From Ministeria vibrans ATCC 50519 (taxonomy: Eukaryota > Opisthokonta > Filasterea), in the NCBI GenBank assembly GCA_943704425.1, contig CALSCP010000556.1, positions 1 to 21,309 on the forward strand: a stretch of 21,309 nt of DNA. Direction: 5' to 3'. Of the stretch, positions 20,508 through 21,309 are shown in pieces. Made by a program: the position numbers and the translations under genes. The notes beneath the pieces were generated by a model that ran no database searches, was not told the origin of the DNA, and worked only from the letters and a program-made list of their open reading frames with translations. Every line of letters starts with the position of its first letter. The first letter of the stretch is position 1.

Positions 20508-20929
20508 CCACGACTGTCAAGTGGGAAATGTCAGCCGCGAGGCAACCGTTACCCAATACCCCTCATACGACATACATGAAGTGTTTGAGTGTTTCTTTTC
20601 CGTCCTATTCGTTTTTGATCAAGCGAGAGAGAAAGGAGTTTGGTGCTCTGACTGTTGGCAGTGCGACAGATGCGATTTCAATTTGCAAGCAGGATAAATA
20701 ATATTAGAATCAACTAAATGCATATGAGCGTATGAGGGGCAATCAGAGACCTAACCGGAGCCTGATTGGCGAGTGTTCGAAATGGAAGTGAGAATGGACT
20801 GTGATTACAGATTAAGTAGTCACTTACTCACTTTCAAGTTTCAACTCTTTTTCTTAAACTTTCATCTGACCTGTGATCAGTTGTCTCTCCCATTGAACTC
20901 GTGTAGTGCCGCCTCTTGCCCCGGCTCCC
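20508..20929. other. Intergenic region
   Basis: These 422 bp lie between two plus-strand genes and should hold a 3' UTR followed by a promoter and 5' UTR. I find no convincing coding sequence. The motif gataaataatatta near 20694 could serve 3' end formation. Confidence 0.4.
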
Positions 20930-21098
20930 ATGTCCAACATCTACTACAAATTCAAGAATGAGACGAGTGCAGAAACGATCAAATTCGATGGTGTGGGTCT
21001 CACCGTTGCCGAGCTGAAGCGCGAGATTGTCCAGCGTCACAAGCTGCAGCATGTTCAGAATGAGGACTTGCGCATCACCAACTCTCAAACAAAGGAAG
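20930..21098 (+). CDS. RBBP6/Mpe1-type protein, first exon (DWNN domain, partial)
   Basis: The first coding exon runs from ATG 20930 to a donor g|gtaaca at 21098/21099 and gives 56 residues plus one base. It reads MSNIYYKFKNETSAETIKFD, then VAELKREIV, HKLQ, and DLRITNSQTKE. This is the N-terminal part of the ubiquitin-like DWNN domain, whose standard ending TKEEY is interrupted by the intron. In yeast (Mpe1) and animals (RBBP6) such proteins join the mRNA 3'-cleavage machinery and carry a zinc knuckle and RING further on. Those later parts are beyond the window. The following sequence is intron-like T-rich DNA. Confidence 0.88.
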
Positions 21099-21261
21099 GT
21101 AACAAAACGAAAGAAAAAACCGATTGAGAACGTTTTTTTTTTCTCTTTTTCGCTTTCTGTTCTCTCGACGAACAACGTCCTTTCTTCCTGCTTAGCTCCA
21201 TTGAATCGGGACCATTTTCATTGTGTTCTCCTCTGTGCCGTGTATGGCCGTCATGTCTTGC

Positions 21262-21278
21262 TATCATTTCATTTCATT

Positions 21279-21309
<31 letters not shown>
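21262..21309. repeat. CATTT repeat and poly-T at the window edge
   Basis: Three CATTT units lead into 29 consecutive T at the last bases. As at the left edge, the sequence stops inside low-complexity DNA. This suggests a contig end within the first intron of the RBBP6-like gene. Confidence 0.9.

Noticed and set aside
20293-20697. 134-codon plus-strand frame overlapping the end of the secreted protein gene
   Set aside because: It lies in a different frame from the spliced cysteine-rich product and has no motif; splicing at 20259/20310 gives a better protein ending.
21196-21280. Second RBBP6-like exon after the gcttag acceptor at 21196
   Set aside because: The frame stays open but the peptide does not resemble the rest of the DWNN domain and runs into repeats.
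1-21309. Transposons, CRISPR arrays, tRNA or rRNA genes, bacterial operon signals
   Set aside because: No transposase, reverse transcriptase, terminal repeats, spaced repeats or tRNA-like cloverleaf was seen; gene structure is eukaryotic throughout.

Overview
The window looks like nuclear DNA of a gene-dense unicellular eukaryote. Coding regions are broken by short GT-AG introns, mostly 45 to 150 nt, and neighbouring genes alternate in orientation with gaps of about 80 to 420 bp. Introns and flanks carry many microsatellites. The gene content is a splicing/DNA-repair type beta-propeller scaffold, an Hsp90 co-chaperone, an RBBP6-type protein, and large kelch-ectodomain receptor kinases of the TKL class. 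That would suit a free-living protist (an amoebozoan or a unicellular relative of animals and fungi), but I cannot name the lineage. Both ends of the window are simple repeat, (CT)n and poly-T, so it may be one whole contig. All exon models were spliced by eye and tested for reading-frame continuity.

Layout: 1-320 repeat and flank; 321-939 (+) small unrecognised protein, 3 exons; 1024-2069 (-) metallo-beta-lactamase-fold hydrolase, 4 exons; 2366-3580 (+) alpha/beta hydrolase, at least 5 exons, first exon unresolved; 3680-8342 (-) DDB1/SF3B3/CPSF160-family protein, 11 exons, 1,230 aa; 8443-10242 (+) TTC4/Cns1-like Hsp90 co-chaperone, 4 exons; 10321-15141 (-) kelch receptor kinase 1 (RK1), 7 exons, containing a 98-base assembly gap; 15439-19758 (-) kelch receptor kinase 2 (RK2), 7 exons; 19846-20507 (+) secreted cysteine-rich, ependymin-related-like protein, 2 exons; 20930 onward (+) first exon of an RBBP6/Mpe1-type DWNN-domain gene that runs off the window.

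The most interesting part is the tandem pair RK1/RK2. Each encodes a signal peptide, about ten kelch-like repeats, a cysteine-rich EGF-like stalk, one membrane helix, a short charged helix and an intact TKL kinase. The extracellular halves have diverged strongly and even differ in intron positions. The last 1.25 kb (juxtamembrane helix, kinase and two introns) is nearly identical at the DNA level, with sharp edges. This suggests recent gene conversion or duplication that keeps one kinase output behind two different sensors. A secreted cysteine-rich protein starts divergently next to RK2.

The other genes are mostly housekeeping and show no obvious functional operon-like link. Divergent pairs (MBL/hydrolase, DDB1-like/TTC4-like, RK2/ependymin-like) probably share short bidirectional promoters.
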